This document shows, one piece after another, positions 43,118-51,307 of a DNA stretch of 64,000 nucleotides; within the stretch, counting starts at the first letter, position 1, and each line of letters starts with the position of its first letter. Below the pieces are notes generated by a model. It saw nothing but the letters and a program-made list of their open reading frames with translations. It was not told the DNA's origin and made no database searches. Made by a program: the position numbers and the translations under genes. The stretch spans positions 1 through 64,000 of the forward strand of contig CAVPUV010000081.1 of the NCBI GenBank assembly GCA_963708905.1, in the 5' to 3' direction. This stretch comes from SHZL01 sp963708905. Lineage in GTDB: Bacteria > Pseudomonadota > Gammaproteobacteria > Xanthomonadales > SZUA-36.

Positions 43118-43600
43118 TCACCCTAAAACCTTCGCCGACAGGAACAAAAGCAACGGATTATCCGGAGATACCGCGAAACCAAAGCGCTGGTAGTAGACCG
43201 CCGCCTGCTCATCGATGGCATCGACGAACAGGCCAATGCCTCCTGCTTCCCCGTAGATTCGCCGCGCCCGGCCAAGGGCATCGACCAGCAGCAACTTGCC
43301 CAAGCCTTTGCCCTGATAATGTCTATCGACGGCCAGACGGCCCAAACGCACACCAGGAATGCGGCGCGGCAGCTTCTTGCGCCAGGCCTGCGGCAGATGG
43401 CGGTGTTCGAGTTCGGCCAGCGTCAGCACATAGTAGCCGCAGATGCGGTCCGGCACTTCCTCGGTGGTCGCGACGAAGGTCTTCGACAGGCCCTTAACTT
43501 GATGCTGGCGTGCGACCTGCCGCAGCCAGTCGTTCAGTTCCTGGCGGCCGCAATCGAATCCCTGACGCTCATGGTTACCAGTTAAAGGAAGTACCTGCAT
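43118..43600 (-). CDS. GNAT acetyltransferase toxin (TacT/AtaT-like)
   Basis: A 160-aa GNAT protein. FDCGRQELNDWLRQVARQHQ at the N terminus and YVLTLAELE, then VRLGRLAVDRHYQGKGLGKLLLVDAL with the acetyl-CoA loop (QGKGLG), and YYQRFGF near the end are typical of toxins that acetylate aminoacyl-tRNA. Its start overlaps the DUF1778 gene by 26 nt, the standard pairing. Confidence 0.88.
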   Translation of the reverse strand: MQVLPLTGNHERQGFDCGRQELNDWLRQVARQHQVKGLSKTFVATTEEVPDRICGYYVLTLAELEHRHLPQAWRKKLPRRIPGVRLGRLAVDRHYQGKGLGKLLLVDALGRARRIYGEAGGIGLFVDAIDEQAAVYYQRFGFAVSPDNPLLLFLSAKVLG

Positions 43601-43880
43601 CGTCTCGCCTGGCCTTCTCGTAGAGCTTCATGGCGGCCTTCAGCTTGGTGTTGGGCTTGGGCGGGTTTTCGATTAATTCAAGCAGCCAATTCCATTCGCG
43701 CGGTGACAAACGTATGACATCCTCCCGCTCGATGACGGCCTGGGCCTCCTTCAGCGCCGACTGCACCAAAAACTGATTGACCGTGGCGCCGGTCAGTTCG
43801 GCTGCGCGGCACAACGTTTCATAAACCTCATGCGGGACGCGAGCGCCGATGCGGGCTTGCTTGCTAATAGCGGATCCCAT
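43575..43880 (-). CDS. DUF1778 ribbon-helix-helix antitoxin
   Basis: A 101-aa protein from ATG 43880, which has GGAG 8 nt upstream; a longer frame from 43928 adds non-typical residues. ARIGARVPHEVYETLCRAAELTG and VNQFLVQSALKEAQAVIERED form the DNA-binding domain, and the C-terminal LSPREWNWLLELIENPPKPN segment is the part that caps GNAT toxins. It represses its own operon in characterised systems. The 3' end overlaps the toxin gene. Confidence 0.88.
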   Translation of the reverse strand: MGSAISKQARIGARVPHEVYETLCRAAELTGATVNQFLVQSALKEAQAVIEREDVIRLSPREWNWLLELIENPPKPNTKLKAAMKLYEKARRDDAGTSFNW

Positions 43881-43940
43881 CGCCTTCTCCTGCTTGTAAT
43901 CGAGTGAGCAGTTTATCACTGTCGCCAAAGTGACGCCAGA

Positions 43941-44084
43941 CGGTCAAACTTTTCTGCTGCGCGGCTTGATGTGTAATTTCATCTGGAGCCCGCGGCGGTA
44001 AACCCCTAAAATGCTCCGGACGTGTTGCAGGACGACTCAATGAACGATTCAGGCGCGGCTCTCGGCTTGCTGGCCCGGGGTACG
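43941..44084 (+). repeat. Copy 3 of the tyrS upstream repeat, in front of the intact tyrS
   Basis: This is the functional version: CGGTCAAACTTTTCTGCTGC, the TGGAGCC and GGTAAACCCCTAAAATG blocks, then GTTGCAGGACGACTC and the tyrS ATG at 44040. Copies 1 and 2 (41995 and 42800) match it over 23 and about 140 bases. It probably includes the tyrS promoter, though no box was assigned with confidence. Confidence 0.8.
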
Positions 44085-45239
44085 GAGGAAATTACCAAAC
44101 TGGAAGAGCTGGAAGAACGGCTCGCGCTGGGGCGGCCGCTGCGCGTGAAAGTCGGGTTTGACCCCACCGCGCCGGACCTGCATATCGGGCACACCGTCAT
44201 CATCAACAAGATGCGGCAGTTCCAGGACCTGGGCCATACGGTGGTCTTCCTGATCGGCGATTTCACCGGCATGATCGGCGATCCGACGGGCAAAAACGCG
44301 ACGCGCATGCCGCTCAGCGAGGCAGCCGTTCAGCAGAACGCTGCGACTTACGCGGCGCAGGTGTTCAAAATCCTGGATCGGCAAAAGACCGAGATACGTT
44401 TCAATTCCGAGTGGTTCAACGAGCTTGGTGCTGCCGGCATGATCAAGCTGGCGGCGAAATACACCCTGGCGCGGATGCTGGAACGCGATGATTTCGAAAA
44501 ACGATTCCGCGAAAACCAGCCCATCGCCATCCACGAATTACTCTACCCGCTGGCGCAGGGCTATGACTCCGTCGCGCTCAAGTGCGACGTCGAGATGGGC
44601 GGTACCGACCAGAAGTTCAATCTGCATGTCGGCCGCCATCTGCAACAACATTACGATCAGCCGCCACAAGTGATCATCACGCTGCCGCTGCTGGAAGGCC
44701 TGGACGGCGTGCAGAAAATGTCCAAGTCACTGGATAACTATGTCGGTATCACCGAAGCTCCGGACGAGATGTTTGGCAAACTGATGTCCATTTCCGATGA
44801 ACTGATGTGGCGCTATTTCGACCTGCTCAGCTTTCGCAGCAACCAGGATATCGCCGGATTGAAAGAAGAGGCCAGGAGTGGAAGGAATCCGCGCGACATC
44901 AAATTCCTGTTGTGTGAAGAGATCGTCGAGCGTTTCCATGATCGCAAGGCCGCCATTGGCGCGCGCGCGACCTTCATCGCACGTTTCCAGGGCGGCTCCA
45001 TGCCCGAAGACATGGCGGAAAAAACGCTGGAAACCGGTGGCGAGGGCATCGGTATTGCCGCGGCCTTGAGCCAGTGTGGCCTGACCGCCAGCAATTCCGA
45101 GGCTTTCCGCATGATCCAGCAGGGCGGAGTGCGCATTGATGGCGCCAAGGTGAGTGATCGCGCGCTGGTGTTGCCGCGAGGTTTCACCGGCATATTGCAA
45201 GTTGGAAAACTCAAATTCCACAAAGTGCGTGTCTCCTGA
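44040..45239 (+). CDS. tyrS: Tyrosyl-tRNA synthetase TyrS
   Basis: Class I synthetase of 399 aa. FDPTAPDLHIGHTVIINKMR has the HIGH motif, LEGLDGVQKMSKSLDNYVG the KMSKS motif, YDSVALKCDVEMGGTDQKFN the tyrosine site, and an S4 RNA-binding domain ends the protein (GGVRIDGAKVSDRALVLPRG). The ATG at 44040 matches the duplicated start at 42895; an upstream ATG at 44022 is not supported. The TGA stop abuts a copy of the element C terminal sequence. Confidence 0.96.
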   Translation: MNDSGAALGLLARGTEEITKLEELEERLALGRPLRVKVGFDPTAPDLHIGHTVIINKMRQFQDLGHTVVFLIGDFTGMIGDPTGKNATRMPLSEAAVQQNAATYAAQVFKILDRQKTEIRFNSEWFNELGAAGMIKLAAKYTLARMLERDDFEKRFRENQPIAIHELLYPLAQGYDSVALKCDVEMGGTDQKFNLHVGRHLQQHYDQPPQVIITLPLLEGLDGVQKMSKSLDNYVGITEAPDEMFGKLMSISDELMWRYFDLLSFRSNQDIAGLKEEARSGRNPRDIKFLLCEEIVERFHDRKAAIGARATFIARFQGGSMPEDMAEKTLETGGEGIGIAAALSQCGLTASNSEAFRMIQQGGVRIDGAKVSDRALVLPRGFTGILQVGKLKFHKVRVS

Positions 45240-45254
45240 TGGACTTTCCGGGTT
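45239..45254. repeat. Sequence matching the terminus of element C, at the tyrS stop codon
   Basis: CTCCTGATGGACTTTCCGGG (from 45233) matches the right end of the element at 15780-15938 except for one base. The tyrS stop TGA lies inside it. No opposite arm was found nearby, so this is a solo end or an independent site. Confidence 0.5.
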
Positions 45255-45258
45255 GAAC

Positions 45259-45774
45259 ATGAATCAACTGGCCGATCTCGACTGGAGCACGTGGCAGGCG
45301 CAAGATCCGGCCACCCTGGTATTCGTCATGCGGGGTGATGAAATCCTGCTGATCAACAAGAAGACCGGGCTGGGCAAAGGCAAGGTGAATGCACCTGGAG
45401 GCAAAGTGGAACCCGGAGAAACCACTGAAGCCGGTGCGGTACGCGAATGCCAGGAGGAACTCGGTATTACCGTGTTCAACCTGGAGTATTGCGGCCAACA
45501 CCGCTTCCAGTTTGTCGACGGTTACTCCATTCATGTCTGGGTCTATCGCACGCGTGATTTCGCGGGCGTGCCGGTGGAAACACGCGAGGCCAAACCGCTT
45601 TGGGTGCCGGTGAATGAGATCCCCTACGAGCAGATGTGGGAAGATGACAGACTCTGGTTGCCCATGGTGATTGCCGGCGAGTGTTTCCAGACGCGCTGGA
45701 TTTTCGATGGCGACACCATGCTGGACTATGACATACAAACCGATGGCCGCAACGAATCCTGGGCCATTTCCTGA
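45259..45774 (+). CDS. Nudix hydrolase, MutT/MTH1-like 8-oxo-dGTP diphosphatase
   Basis: A 172-aa protein from ATG 45259. The Nudix box is complete: GGKVEPGETTEAGAVRECQEELGI (positions about 50-73), with the REXXEE metal-binding glutamates. LLINKKTGLGKGKVNAPGG before it and VHVWVYRT/WVPVNEIPYEQMWEDD after it resemble MTH1-type sanitising enzymes. It lies 19 nt after tyrS. Confidence 0.85.
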   Translation: MNQLADLDWSTWQAQDPATLVFVMRGDEILLINKKTGLGKGKVNAPGGKVEPGETTEAGAVRECQEELGITVFNLEYCGQHRFQFVDGYSIHVWVYRTRDFAGVPVETREAKPLWVPVNEIPYEQMWEDDRLWLPMVIAGECFQTRWIFDGDTMLDYDIQTDGRNESWAIS

Positions 45775-45805
45775 CCACTGTTTTGACTGACTCAGAGAGC
45801 ATCCA

Positions 45806-47005
45806 ATGCGTACTGCATCCTTGTTACCCTTCATGCTGCTGCTCATTGCAATGCAAACATCAGCTGCCCAGGAATCGGACAGCGCCGGCAGCGCGCGCCT
45901 GATCGCACAGCGGGCCTTGATCGTGGATACGCACATTGACGTGCCCTACCGCGTGCACGAAGCGTGGGTGGACGTGACCCGGGCCACCGAAGGCGGTGAT
46001 TTCGATTATGCACGGGCGCGGCAGGGAGGTTTGAATATTCCCTTCATGTCGATTTTCACACCGGCCGAGCTGGAAGCGAAAGGGGGCGGTTTCGAGCTGG
46101 CCAACCAGTTGATTGACAACGTCGAGGCCATGGCCGGGCGGGCGCCGGATAAATTCGCCCTCGTTTACAACACCCAACAGGCGCTACAAGCGCAAGAACG
46201 GGGCCTGATTGGCCTGGCTCTGGGTATGGAAAACGGTTCCCCCATAGAAGGAAAGCTGGAGAACCTGAAGTTTTTCCATGACCGCGGCATTCGTTACATC
46301 ACCCTGGCGCATGCGCTGAGCAACCATATCTCCGACTCGTCGTTTGATGAAAACCGCCCGTGGCATGGGCTCAGTCCGTTCGGACGCGAAGTCGTGGCTG
46401 AAATGAACCGGCTCGGCATCATGGTGGATATTTCTCATGTGTCGGATGAAGCCTTTTACCAGGTACTGGAAATCAGCAAGGCGCCGGTCATTGCTTCGCA
46501 TTCGTCCGCGCGCCATTTCACGCCTGGTTTTGAGCGCAATATGAGCGATGAAATGATTCAGGCCCTGGCCAAAAACGGCGGCGTCATGCAGATCAACTTC
46601 GGTTCCAGCTTCCTCACCCAGGCAGCCAATGAATGGTTCCAGGCAATGATTAAAGCACGTAAAGCCTGGATGGCGGAAAGCGGGCATGTCGAGGGCAGCG
46701 AGGAAGCCAAGGCGTGGGATGCGGCGTACCGCAAGGAATTTCCGCTGCCTTATGCCACGCTGTCAGACCTGGTGGATCATTTTGATCACGTCATTGCACT
46801 GGTCGGGGTCGAGCATGTGGGCATCGGTTCAGACTTCGACGGCGTGGGAGACAGTCTGCCCGTAGGGATGAAGGACGTATCGTTCTACCCCGCCCTGATC
46901 GAGGAGTTGCTGCGCCGTGAGTATACCCCGCAGCAGATCGAGGCCATCCTGGGTGGCAACCTGATGCGGGTGTGGCGCGAGGTGGAGGCGGCAGCGGGCC
47001 AATGA
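45806..47005 (+). CDS. Secreted M19 membrane dipeptidase (renal dipeptidase family)
   Basis: A 399-aa zinc dipeptidase with an N-terminal signal (MRTASLLPFMLLLIAMQTSAAQ). LIVDTHIDVPY holds the first metal ligands (HxD), GLALGMENGSPIE the bridging Glu, VDISHVSDEAFYQ and VIASHSSARHFTPGFERNMSDE the later His residues, and HVGIGSDFDGVGDSLP the final Asp block. Members cleave dipeptides, including some D-amino-acid forms. Location should be periplasmic. Confidence 0.92.
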   Translation: MRTASLLPFMLLLIAMQTSAAQESDSAGSARLIAQRALIVDTHIDVPYRVHEAWVDVTRATEGGDFDYARARQGGLNIPFMSIFTPAELEAKGGGFELANQLIDNVEAMAGRAPDKFALVYNTQQALQAQERGLIGLALGMENGSPIEGKLENLKFFHDRGIRYITLAHALSNHISDSSFDENRPWHGLSPFGREVVAEMNRLGIMVDISHVSDEAFYQVLEISKAPVIASHSSARHFTPGFERNMSDEMIQALAKNGGVMQINFGSSFLTQAANEWFQAMIKARKAWMAESGHVEGSEEAKAWDAAYRKEFPLPYATLSDLVDHFDHVIALVGVEHVGIGSDFDGVGDSLPVGMKDVSFYPALIEELLRREYTPQQIEAILGGNLMRVWREVEAAAGQ

Positions 47006-47175
47006 TCGAGTCTGATGATTGGGACCAGCCGCAGGTTCATACCCTTCGGTCTAGCGCAATTTTATTTGTAACGTCTTGTTGTTTGGGTCTAAAATCCTGT
47101 GACACAAAGGCCTCGAAAGAGCCGGAAAATGACGAGGAGAGCTTCAGGCCGGGATGCCTGAGACAGGAGGGATTC

Positions 47176-47988
47176 ATGATGAAGATCAGATCATATGTTA
47201 GCGGGGTGGTGGTTTTCGTGGCCGCCGCCATGTCGGTTTCTGCGTACGCCGGACATTCCTGGAGCACGTATCACTGGGCCAGGACAGCCAACCCACTTTT
47301 ATTAAAAGTGGTTGATAGCGTGAGTGGTGACTGGCAGTTTGAATTCGAAACGTCGCTCGATGAGTGGAATCAATCCAGCAAGCTGAATATGGTTGTTGCA
47401 ACGGCCGCCGATGACAGTAGGACGCGCAAGCAATGCCGTTCGGTCAGTGGGCAGATGCGTGTGTGCAACGCCGCCTACGGTTTTAACGGCTGGCTGGGCC
47501 TGGCCTCGATCAACATCGACTCGAACGGTCATATTACCCAGGGCATTGCCAAGATGAATGACAGCTACTCATCTTATTGGGCCGACCCGAACGAGAAGCG
47601 CCACGTGATGTGCCAGGAAATCGGCCACGTATTCGGCCTCGGTCACACCTCTGAGGATGGTTCAAGCCAGAATACTTGCATGGACTATTCAACGAGTCCG
47701 GACAGTATTTCTCCCAATGCTCACGACTACGCGCAGTTGGATTCAATTTACAATCACCTGGATAGCTACAACAGCTATGATACCGGTGGTGGTTCAGGCG
47801 GTGGTGGCTGCACCGCACCCCCGGGTAAAGGCTGCAACAAATTCGGCACCAACTCTGAAGCCGGGCCGCCGATGGGTATCCCGGTCGAGGTGGGTCTGCA
47901 CCATGAAATCTGGGTAGCTGCCGATGGCAAGGGTGGTTATTGGATTCACCATGTCACCGTTGCGCCCGGTGGTGCTGGCCGCCCCTGA
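47176..47988 (+). CDS. Secreted matrixin-like zinc metalloprotease with a variant active site
   Basis: A 270-aa protein. ATGs at 47176 and 47179 both follow AGGAGG (spacing 5 and 8). The signal peptide MKIRSYVSGVVVFVAAAMSVSA is clear. The metal-site region reads VMCQEIGHVFGLGH: the pattern HExGHxxGxxH of matrixins is present except that Gln replaces the first His. The Met-turn could be TCMDYST. The C terminus has a Gly-rich linker (DTGGGSGGGGC) and a short Cys-containing tail. Relatives with QExGH exist in my recollection, so it may be a real subfamily and not a dead enzyme. Confidence 0.7.
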   Translation: MMKIRSYVSGVVVFVAAAMSVSAYAGHSWSTYHWARTANPLLLKVVDSVSGDWQFEFETSLDEWNQSSKLNMVVATAADDSRTRKQCRSVSGQMRVCNAAYGFNGWLGLASINIDSNGHITQGIAKMNDSYSSYWADPNEKRHVMCQEIGHVFGLGHTSEDGSSQNTCMDYSTSPDSISPNAHDYAQLDSIYNHLDSYNSYDTGGGSGGGGCTAPPGKGCNKFGTNSEAGPPMGIPVEVGLHHEIWVAADGKGGYWIHHVTVAPGGAGRP

Positions 47989-47999
47989 ATTTCAAGGTA

Positions 48000-48151
48000 G
48001 TGTCTGTCCATAAACGGGCATCCCTGCCCGTTTATGGATTCGCTACGCAAAAACGTGGTTTTGCTGCGCTCACATTTTCAATGACTTACGTCATCGAAAA
48101 TGGCGGCACATCCATGTGCCGCGTTAGCATGTGGTGTTTATGGACGGGCAC
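48000..48151 (-). mobile_element. MITE-like element family A, copy 3 (152 bp), inverted
   Basis: Opposite orientation to copies 1 and 2. It starts GTGTCTGTCCATAAACGGGC and ends GTTTATGGACGGGCAC. The 6-bp flanking repeat is AAGGTA (47994-47999 and 48152-48157). The internal hairpins are conserved. It lies 12 nt after the matrixin-like gene, before a terminator. Confidence 0.82.
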
Positions 48152-48168
48152 AAGGTAAATATCCAAAG

Positions 48169-48195
48169 AATAAGCCCGGTTGAGCCGGGCTTATT
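48169..48195. terminator. Bidirectional rho-independent terminator
   Basis: AATAAGCCCGG (48169-48179) pairs with CCGGGCTTATT (48185-48195) around a 5-nt loop. It sits between convergent genes and can serve both. The T-tracts are short. Confidence 0.7.
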
Positions 48196-48226
48196 CGTTC
48201 AGGGCCGACGAGGTGTGGGCTGGAGG

Positions 48227-49240
48227 TTAATCCTGTAACTGGTCCCAGACTTGCTGGTCGCGCTCTGCCGTCCAGATGCGCGGCCAGTCGATGCCGTCCA
48301 TCTCGTCCCACAGGCGTTGCACATCGAAGGGCAGGCAATGCTCAAAGATGGGCCACATGCCGAATTTCGGCGCCAACAGTTCATGTGTAGCCTCGAAAGC
48401 TTCCTTGAGCGTACCGCCACGCCGGTATACTTCCTGCGTCGTTTGAATCACGCTCTGGAGAAATCCACGCGTTTGTTCAATTGCGGCATCCACCGCGGCG
48501 CGGCCACGGGCAACATCGCCCCGTCCGCCAATCAGGATCTCGGCGCCAAAGGCTTTGACCTTGTCCAGCGTTGCGGTTGACCAGTCAAAGTGGAAACCGT
48601 CACCCGTGTACAGGGCCGCAGCTGCTTCGACCAGGTCGCCGGTAAAAAGAATCTTGTGTTTTGGCAACCAGGCAACGATATCACCTGCCGTATGACCGCG
48701 GCCGCAATACTCCAGCACCAGATCGCCGCGTGTTCCACCCAGAGGAATGACCAACCGGTCACTGAAAACGATATCCGGGTGGGTCAGTCCGGGAATGCCC
48801 TCGGGCTCGCGGAACAGGCGCGGCATGCGGCCGAATTCGCTGTCCCAATCCTGTTTGCCACGCTCTTCGATCAGGAAGCGGGTCGTATCGGAAGTAATGA
48901 TAGCCTGGGCTTTGAATGCCGAAGCACCCAGCACACGCACCGCGTGATAGTGGGACAGCGCGAGGTATTTGACCGGTTTGTCCGTATGCTCGCGCAGTTG
49001 TTCCAGCCAGTCCAGCGCCGCGCGTGGCGTGGCCCGGGCCTCGAAAGCGACAAGAAAATCCTCCGCCTCGATGGCGCCGACATTGGGGTCACCTTCCGCG
49101 GTCAATGCGTACACGCCTTCAGCCAGCACTTCCAGCCTTTCGGTTTTCTTTCCCAGGTCTGCCGAGGATGCAAAGGGTTTCTTGGCCATACTGAATTTTA
49201 CTCGCGGTGGTTTGTCATCAGGAGACGGGGAATCTATCAT
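48227..49240 (-). CDS. Metallo-beta-lactamase fold hydrolase
   Basis: A 337-aa MBL-fold protein (320 aa if started at MAKKPFASS, 49189). Motif 1 reads YLALSHYHAVRVLGA, so the usual HxHxDH is reduced to HYHAVR, losing the Asp-His of the second metal site; GRGHTAGDIVAWLP and ILFTGDLVEAAAALY supply the later His and Asp ligands. Substrate unknown. Because motif 1 is altered, one metal or a changed activity is likely. It is convergent with the matrixin-like gene and divergent from the FAD monooxygenase. Confidence 0.82.
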   Translation of the reverse strand: MIDSPSPDDKPPRVKFSMAKKPFASSADLGKKTERLEVLAEGVYALTAEGDPNVGAIEAEDFLVAFEARATPRAALDWLEQLREHTDKPVKYLALSHYHAVRVLGASAFKAQAIITSDTTRFLIEERGKQDWDSEFGRMPRLFREPEGIPGLTHPDIVFSDRLVIPLGGTRGDLVLEYCGRGHTAGDIVAWLPKHKILFTGDLVEAAAALYTGDGFHFDWSTATLDKVKAFGAEILIGGRGDVARGRAAVDAAIEQTRGFLQSVIQTTQEVYRRGGTLKEAFEATHELLAPKFGMWPIFEHCLPFDVQRLWDEMDGIDWPRIWTAERDQQVWDQLQD

Positions 49241-49403
49241 AGAACCGTTGCAGTAGAAACCAATACCGCGTAAAAACCAATCCGAGTTTCACCTTTGGTC
49301 CCGGGTTTGCTGCCATGAGCGGCTTGTTGATGCCAATTTTAAAAGCGCCAATTTTTAAAACTATATAATCGCTCTGAAACGAGAGTGAAGAGTCAATCCA
49401 AAA

Positions 49404-51080
49404 ATGGTCAGTACCTATACCAATCCCGAGTATCCCTTCACGCGTAGCCCGGACCAGGATGCGAGCCATGCCGTGCATCACCCGGTCATCATCGTCGGTG
49501 CCGGGCCCAGTGGCCTGTCAGCCGCGCTGGATCTGGCCCTGCAAGGCATCAGGTCGGTGGTCGTGGATGAGAGCAACACCGTTTCCATCGGCTCACGGGC
49601 CATATGCTTCGCCAAGCGAACGCTGGAAATCATGGATCGTTACGGTTGCGGCGAGCGCATGGTCGAAAAGGGGGTCACCTGGAAAATTGGCAAAGTATTT
49701 TTCCAGGACGAACAGATTTACGAATTCAATCTGCTGCCGGAAGACGGCCACAAAATGCCGGCATTCATCAACCTGCAGCAATATTACTTTGAAGAATACA
49801 TGGTCGACCGCTGTGCGGATTTCGACGAGATCGACCTGCGCTGGATGAGCAGGGCCAGGAACATTGAAGTTCGCCCGGACGGCGTTGCGCTGCTGGTCGA
49901 AACACCGCAGGGCGATTACCCGCTCACCTGTGATTACCTGTTGGCAGCTGATGGTGCCAGCAGCCCGATCAGGGAATCATTCGGCCTGCAGATGGAGGGG
50001 CAGGTTTTCCACGACCGGTTCCTCATTGCCGACATTGTCATGAAATCGCAGGATTTTCCAACCGAACGCAGGTACTGGTTCGATCCTCCGTTCCACCGCA
50101 ACCACTCCGTACTGCTGCACAAACAACCGGACAATGTCTGGCGCATCGATATCCAGCTGGGCTGGGACGCCGATCCCGTGGAAGAGGCAAAACCGGAACA
50201 TGTCATTCCGCGCATCAAGGCCATGCTGGGCGAGGATGTTGCGTTCGAGCCCGAGTGGTTGAGCGTTTATACGTTCCGTTGCCGCCGCATGAAGGATTTC
50301 ATCTACAGGGACCGGATCATGTTCCTGGGTGACGCGGCCCACCAGGTTTCGCCGTTCGGTGCCAGGGGGGCCAATGGCGCGGTACAGTCGGTGGAAAACC
50401 TGTGCTGGAAACTCAAACGCGTCCTCACCGGGGAAGCCCCGCCTGCTTTGCTCGAAACCTACAATATCGAGCGTTCCCACGGCGCTGATGAGAATCTGCT
50501 CAACAGCACCCGTACCGCGGATTTCATCACGCCGAAGAATCACATCAGCCGGGTATTCCGCGACGAGGTGCTGCGTCTGGCGGCCGACTATCCATTCGCC
50601 CGCACCCTGATCAACAGCGGCCGCCTGTCACGGCCATGCACTTTGGATGGATCGCCCTTAAACACCCCGGATGAGGACGATTTTGGCCCGCACATGCGCC
50701 CGGGCTCGGTGTGCCGGGATGCGCCCATCATCACCGGCGGCAAGCCTGCTTGGCTGCTCGGGCAACTGGGCAACCGGTTTACCTTGATGGTGCATGGCGG
50801 CGCGGCGGAAAACCCGGTGCTGGCCAATTTCCAGGGGATGCAAGACCTGCAATTGCTGACAATCGGCTTTGACAGCGATTGCGGTCTGCCATCCAGGCGC
50901 ATCGACGACGTGCGGGGAATTATTGAATATGCTTACCAACTGCAGCCCGGCAGCTGTTACCTGATACGCCCTGACCAGCATGTTTGCGCCCGCTGGCGCC
51001 GCTTCGATGTGAACCGGGTAATCACCGCCATGCAGCGGGCATTGGGCAAATTACTTGAAGAAACCAGGATGGGCGCATGA
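49404..51080 (+). CDS. FAD-dependent aromatic-ring type monooxygenase
   Basis: A 558-aa group A flavoprotein hydroxylase. VIIVGAGPSGLSAALDLALQG binds FAD, SRAICFAKRTLEIMDRYG follows, the DG-type loop LLAADGASSPIRESFGL contacts NADPH and FAD, and IMFLGDAAHQVSPFGARGANGAVQSVENL is the GD motif. The C-terminal thioredoxin-like domain is partly present. Relatives hydroxylate phenols, resorcinol or 3-hydroxyphenylpropionate (MhpA type); substrate unknown. It overlaps a DUF2783 gene by 4 nt. Confidence 0.88.
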   Translation: MVSTYTNPEYPFTRSPDQDASHAVHHPVIIVGAGPSGLSAALDLALQGIRSVVVDESNTVSIGSRAICFAKRTLEIMDRYGCGERMVEKGVTWKIGKVFFQDEQIYEFNLLPEDGHKMPAFINLQQYYFEEYMVDRCADFDEIDLRWMSRARNIEVRPDGVALLVETPQGDYPLTCDYLLAADGASSPIRESFGLQMEGQVFHDRFLIADIVMKSQDFPTERRYWFDPPFHRNHSVLLHKQPDNVWRIDIQLGWDADPVEEAKPEHVIPRIKAMLGEDVAFEPEWLSVYTFRCRRMKDFIYRDRIMFLGDAAHQVSPFGARGANGAVQSVENLCWKLKRVLTGEAPPALLETYNIERSHGADENLLNSTRTADFITPKNHISRVFRDEVLRLAADYPFARTLINSGRLSRPCTLDGSPLNTPDEDDFGPHMRPGSVCRDAPIITGGKPAWLLGQLGNRFTLMVHGGAAENPVLANFQGMQDLQLLTIGFDSDCGLPSRRIDDVRGIIEYAYQLQPGSCYLIRPDQHVCARWRRFDVNRVITAMQRALGKLLEETRMGA

Positions 51081-51289
51081 ACCTGCAGACATTGAACACG
51101 AATCCCAATTTCACCAGCCCCGACGAATTTTATGCTGCCCTGAACGATCTTTATGACGAGGCCAGTGACGAAGAAGTGGAACGCATCAGTGCGCGACTGA
51201 TTCTGTTACTTGCCAATCACATCGGTGATTCAGCCGTGCTGGCGCAAGCCATGGCGATTGCCGGGAGCATCAAAAAGGCTCTTGGGTGA
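51077..51289 (+). CDS. DUF2783 small protein
   Basis: A 70-aa acidic helical protein (TSPDEFYAALNDLYDEASDEEVERISARLILLLANHIGD). DUF2783 genes are usually found directly after an FAD monooxygenase, exactly as here with an ATGA overlap, so it is probably a companion subunit or stabiliser. Mechanism is not established. Confidence 0.85.
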   Translation: MNLQTLNTNPNFTSPDEFYAALNDLYDEASDEEVERISARLILLLANHIGDSAVLAQAMAIAGSIKKALG

Positions 51290-51307
51290 ACCGGTCCTCG
51301 CGTTTGT

